Of a DNA stretch of 64,000 bases, positions 62,667 through 64,000 are shown piece by piece. This DNA comes from Mucilaginibacter aquaedulcis (GTDB taxonomy: Bacteria; Bacteroidota; Bacteroidia; Sphingobacteriales; Sphingobacteriaceae). A program made the translations under genes and the position numbers. The stretch's first letter is position 1, and each line of letters starts with the position of its first letter. The DNA lies in NCBI RefSeq assembly GCF_030409325.1, contig NZ_JAUFPR010000002.1, positions 1,922,001 to 1,986,000 on the forward strand, written 5' to 3'. The notes beneath the pieces were generated by a model, which did no database searches, was not told the origin of the DNA, and saw only the letters and a list, made by a program, of their open reading frames with translations.

Positions 62667-64000
62667 ATGAAAACATTTAATCTTGTATCCAGGTTGGGCA
62701 TGGTATGCGCAGCTATCATTATTTCGTTATCCTTATCCTGCAAAAAAGACAGGAACAACAATAATAATAACAACAACAATCCGGACACAGACATTGCCGG
62801 GCCAGATATTACTTTCTTCGCCTTAACAAACGATAGTCGCTTGCTTACCCTTAATGCGAAAAACGCATCGTCAATTATTGCTACGGCAAGCATTACGGGC
62901 CTGCAAACCGGCGAAACCATATTAGGTATCGATTTCAGGCCAGCCACAGGGCAGCTTTATGGTATAGGCAGTACCAGCCGTATTTATATTATTGATACAA
63001 AAACAGGTGCAGCCCGTACGGTTGGCAGCACACCATTTACTCCCACCCTAACTACTACGGCAAAAACTGCAGGGTTTGATTTCAACCCTACGGTTGATCG
63101 CATTCGTTATGTGGGCAGTGATGGCCAAAACTTACGCTTTAATCCTGAAACAGGTACGGTTGCCGTTACTGATGGTATTATAAACGGTGTAGCCAATGCC
63201 AGCGTTGGCGCGGTAGCTTATACACAAAACCGCGCGGGTGCGGGTACAACTGTATTGTTTGACATTGATATATCTACCGATAAACTATACAGGCAAGACC
63301 CGCCTAACGACGGCAAACTAACCGAAGTGGGCTCCCTAACCATAAATGCCGAAGCATCAAGCGGGTTTGATATCAGCCCTGATGGTTCATCGGCCCTGGC
63401 TGCGCTTACCGTAGCAGGCAAAACCGGTTTATACAGTATTGACATGGCTACAGGTAAGGCCACAAAAATAAAGAATGATTTGCCGGCAGGTGTTACCGGC
63501 CTTGCTATCCCAACAGAACCTGTAGCCTTTGCTGTAAGTACTAATAACGAGCTGGTAATTTTTAATCCCGCTAATCCATCGCCGGTTATTAAGCCTTTTA
63601 CGGGTATAGCTGCGGGCGAAAGCATTTTGGGCATTGATTTCAGGCCGGCAAATGGACAGCTGTATGCCTTGGGTAGCACCAGCAAGTTATATACTATAAA
63701 TGCTTCGTCGGGCGTAGCAGCGGCAGTAGGTACCACATCGTTTTCAACAGTATTATCCGGTACCGATTTTGGTTTTGATTTTAATCCTACGGTTGATAGG
63801 ATACGTGTGGTAAGCAATACCGGACAAAATTTAAGAATTAACCCTAATGATGGTTTAGTAGCCGCTGTAGACGGGGCCTTAACTCCTGGCACAATATCCA
63901 TATCCGGTGTGGCATATACCAACAACTTTGCTGGTGCAACAACAACCATGTTATTTGATATTGATGCACAAGCCGGGCGATTATACAGTCAAAACCCACC
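62667..64000 (+). CDS. DUF4394-family lipoprotein (3' end beyond window)
   Basis: A lipoprotein of at least 444 residues. The signal ends in LSLSC (Cys25), followed by KKDRN and a run of Asn coded by mixed AAC/AAT (about 29-37). Two DUF4394 repeats follow, each about 210 residues: FALTNDSRLLTLNA...LGIDFRPATGQLYGIG...FDFNPTVDRIRYV and FAVSTNNELVIFNP...LGIDFRPANGQLYALG...FDFNPTVDRIRVV. The repeats are beta-propeller-like. The function is unknown. The frame is open at base 64000, so further sequence lies beyond the right edge. Confidence 0.85.
   Translation, partial: MKTFNLVSRLGMVCAAIIISLSLSCKKDRNNNNNNNNNPDTDIAGPDITFFALTNDSRLLTLNAKNASSIIATASITGLQTGETILGIDFRPATGQLYGIGSTSRIYIIDTKTGAARTVGSTPFTPTLTTTAKTAGFDFNPTVDRIRYVGSDGQNLRFNPETGTVAVTDGIINGVANASVGAVAYTQNRAGAGTTVLFDIDISTDKLYRQDPPNDGKLTEVGSLTINAEASSGFDISPDGSSALAALTVAGKTGLYSIDMATGKATKIKNDLPAGVTGLAIPTEPVAFAVSTNNELVIFNPANPSPVIKPFTGIAAGESILGIDFRPANGQLYALGSTSKLYTINASSGVAAAVGTTSFSTVLSGTDFGFDFNPTVDRIRVVSNTGQNLRINPNDGLVAAVDGALTPGTISISGVAYTNNFAGATTTMLFDIDAQAGRLYSQNP

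Noticed and set aside
62767..62790. AAC/AAT repeat considered as a CRISPR-like or phase-variable tract
   Set aside because: It is a short run of asparagine codons inside the lipoprotein linker, with mixed codons and no spacer structure.
63218..63949. 243-codon open frame on the minus strand
   Set aside because: It is antisense to the DUF4394 gene, whose repeats make long antisense frames likely; no motif or start context was seen.
1..64000. tRNA, rRNA, CRISPR, transposase or phage genes
   Set aside because: None of the open frames carries transposase, integrase or phage motifs, and no cloverleaf, rRNA segment or regular repeat-spacer pattern was noticed by eye; a covariance search was not possible.

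Overview
The window looks like chromosomal DNA from a Bacteroidota bacterium of the Sphingobacteriaceae type (Mucilaginibacter/Pedobacter-like). The evidence is two SusC/SusD pairs, ECF sigma/FecR pairs, an AraC-output hybrid two-component sensor, promoter boxes of the TAnnTTTG type, almost no Shine-Dalgarno sequences, and an interspersed repeat ending in TTGTCATnCTGA. The genus is an inference. No rRNA, tRNA, CRISPR array, phage or insertion sequence was seen.

Region 1 (1-9968, all minus strand) is a fructan/fructose-type polysaccharide utilisation locus (PUL). It holds a sensor with a periplasmic sugar-binding domain fused to kinase, receiver and AraC domains, then a sugar porter, a PfkB fructokinase, SusC and a SusD cut by the left edge. 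The same set is known from the Bacteroides fructan locus; the hydrolases should lie beyond the edge.

Region 2 (10.3-29.5 kb) is a stress/xenobiotic-type accessory stretch: DoxX, two paralogous MetA/SphA-like outer-membrane proteins, a YdeP-type molybdopterin oxidoreductase, LysR plus aldo/keto reductase, DJ-1/PfpI, two ABM monooxygenase-fold proteins, an aldehyde dehydrogenase, an SDR and a cupin. Inside it lies an ECF sigma/FecR/STN-protein trio whose third member has no TonB plug but carries surface repeats and a duplicated barrel module.

Region 3 (29.7-38.9 kb) is rich in regulators. It has gene debris (MazG-like and NAD-binding fragments), a DUF420 membrane protein, NmrA and SDR genes with matching promoter blocks beside an AraC gene, a sigma factor with a Cys/His tail, a beta-carbonic anhydrase plus cyanamide-hydratase-like HD pair divergent from a TetR gene, and a second TetR gene. 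Four near-identical dyads suggest the second TetR controls itself, a diheme peroxidase, the DUF420 gene and the sigma factor.

Region 4 (39.2-52 kb) is a second PUL: ECF sigma, FecR, STN-containing SusC, SusD, a TIM-barrel-like enzyme of unrecognised family, a Tat-exported DUF3863-like protein and, convergent, a WbsX/GH99-like enzyme. Its substrate is not predictable from known families.

Region 5 (52-64 kb) has a multi-PAS histidine kinase, a membrane protein, a tiny His-rich lipoprotein, mqo followed by a truncated cupin fused at a deletion scar to the 3' end of fumC, then mnmE, a nucleoid-associated protein and a DUF4394 lipoprotein cut by the right edge.
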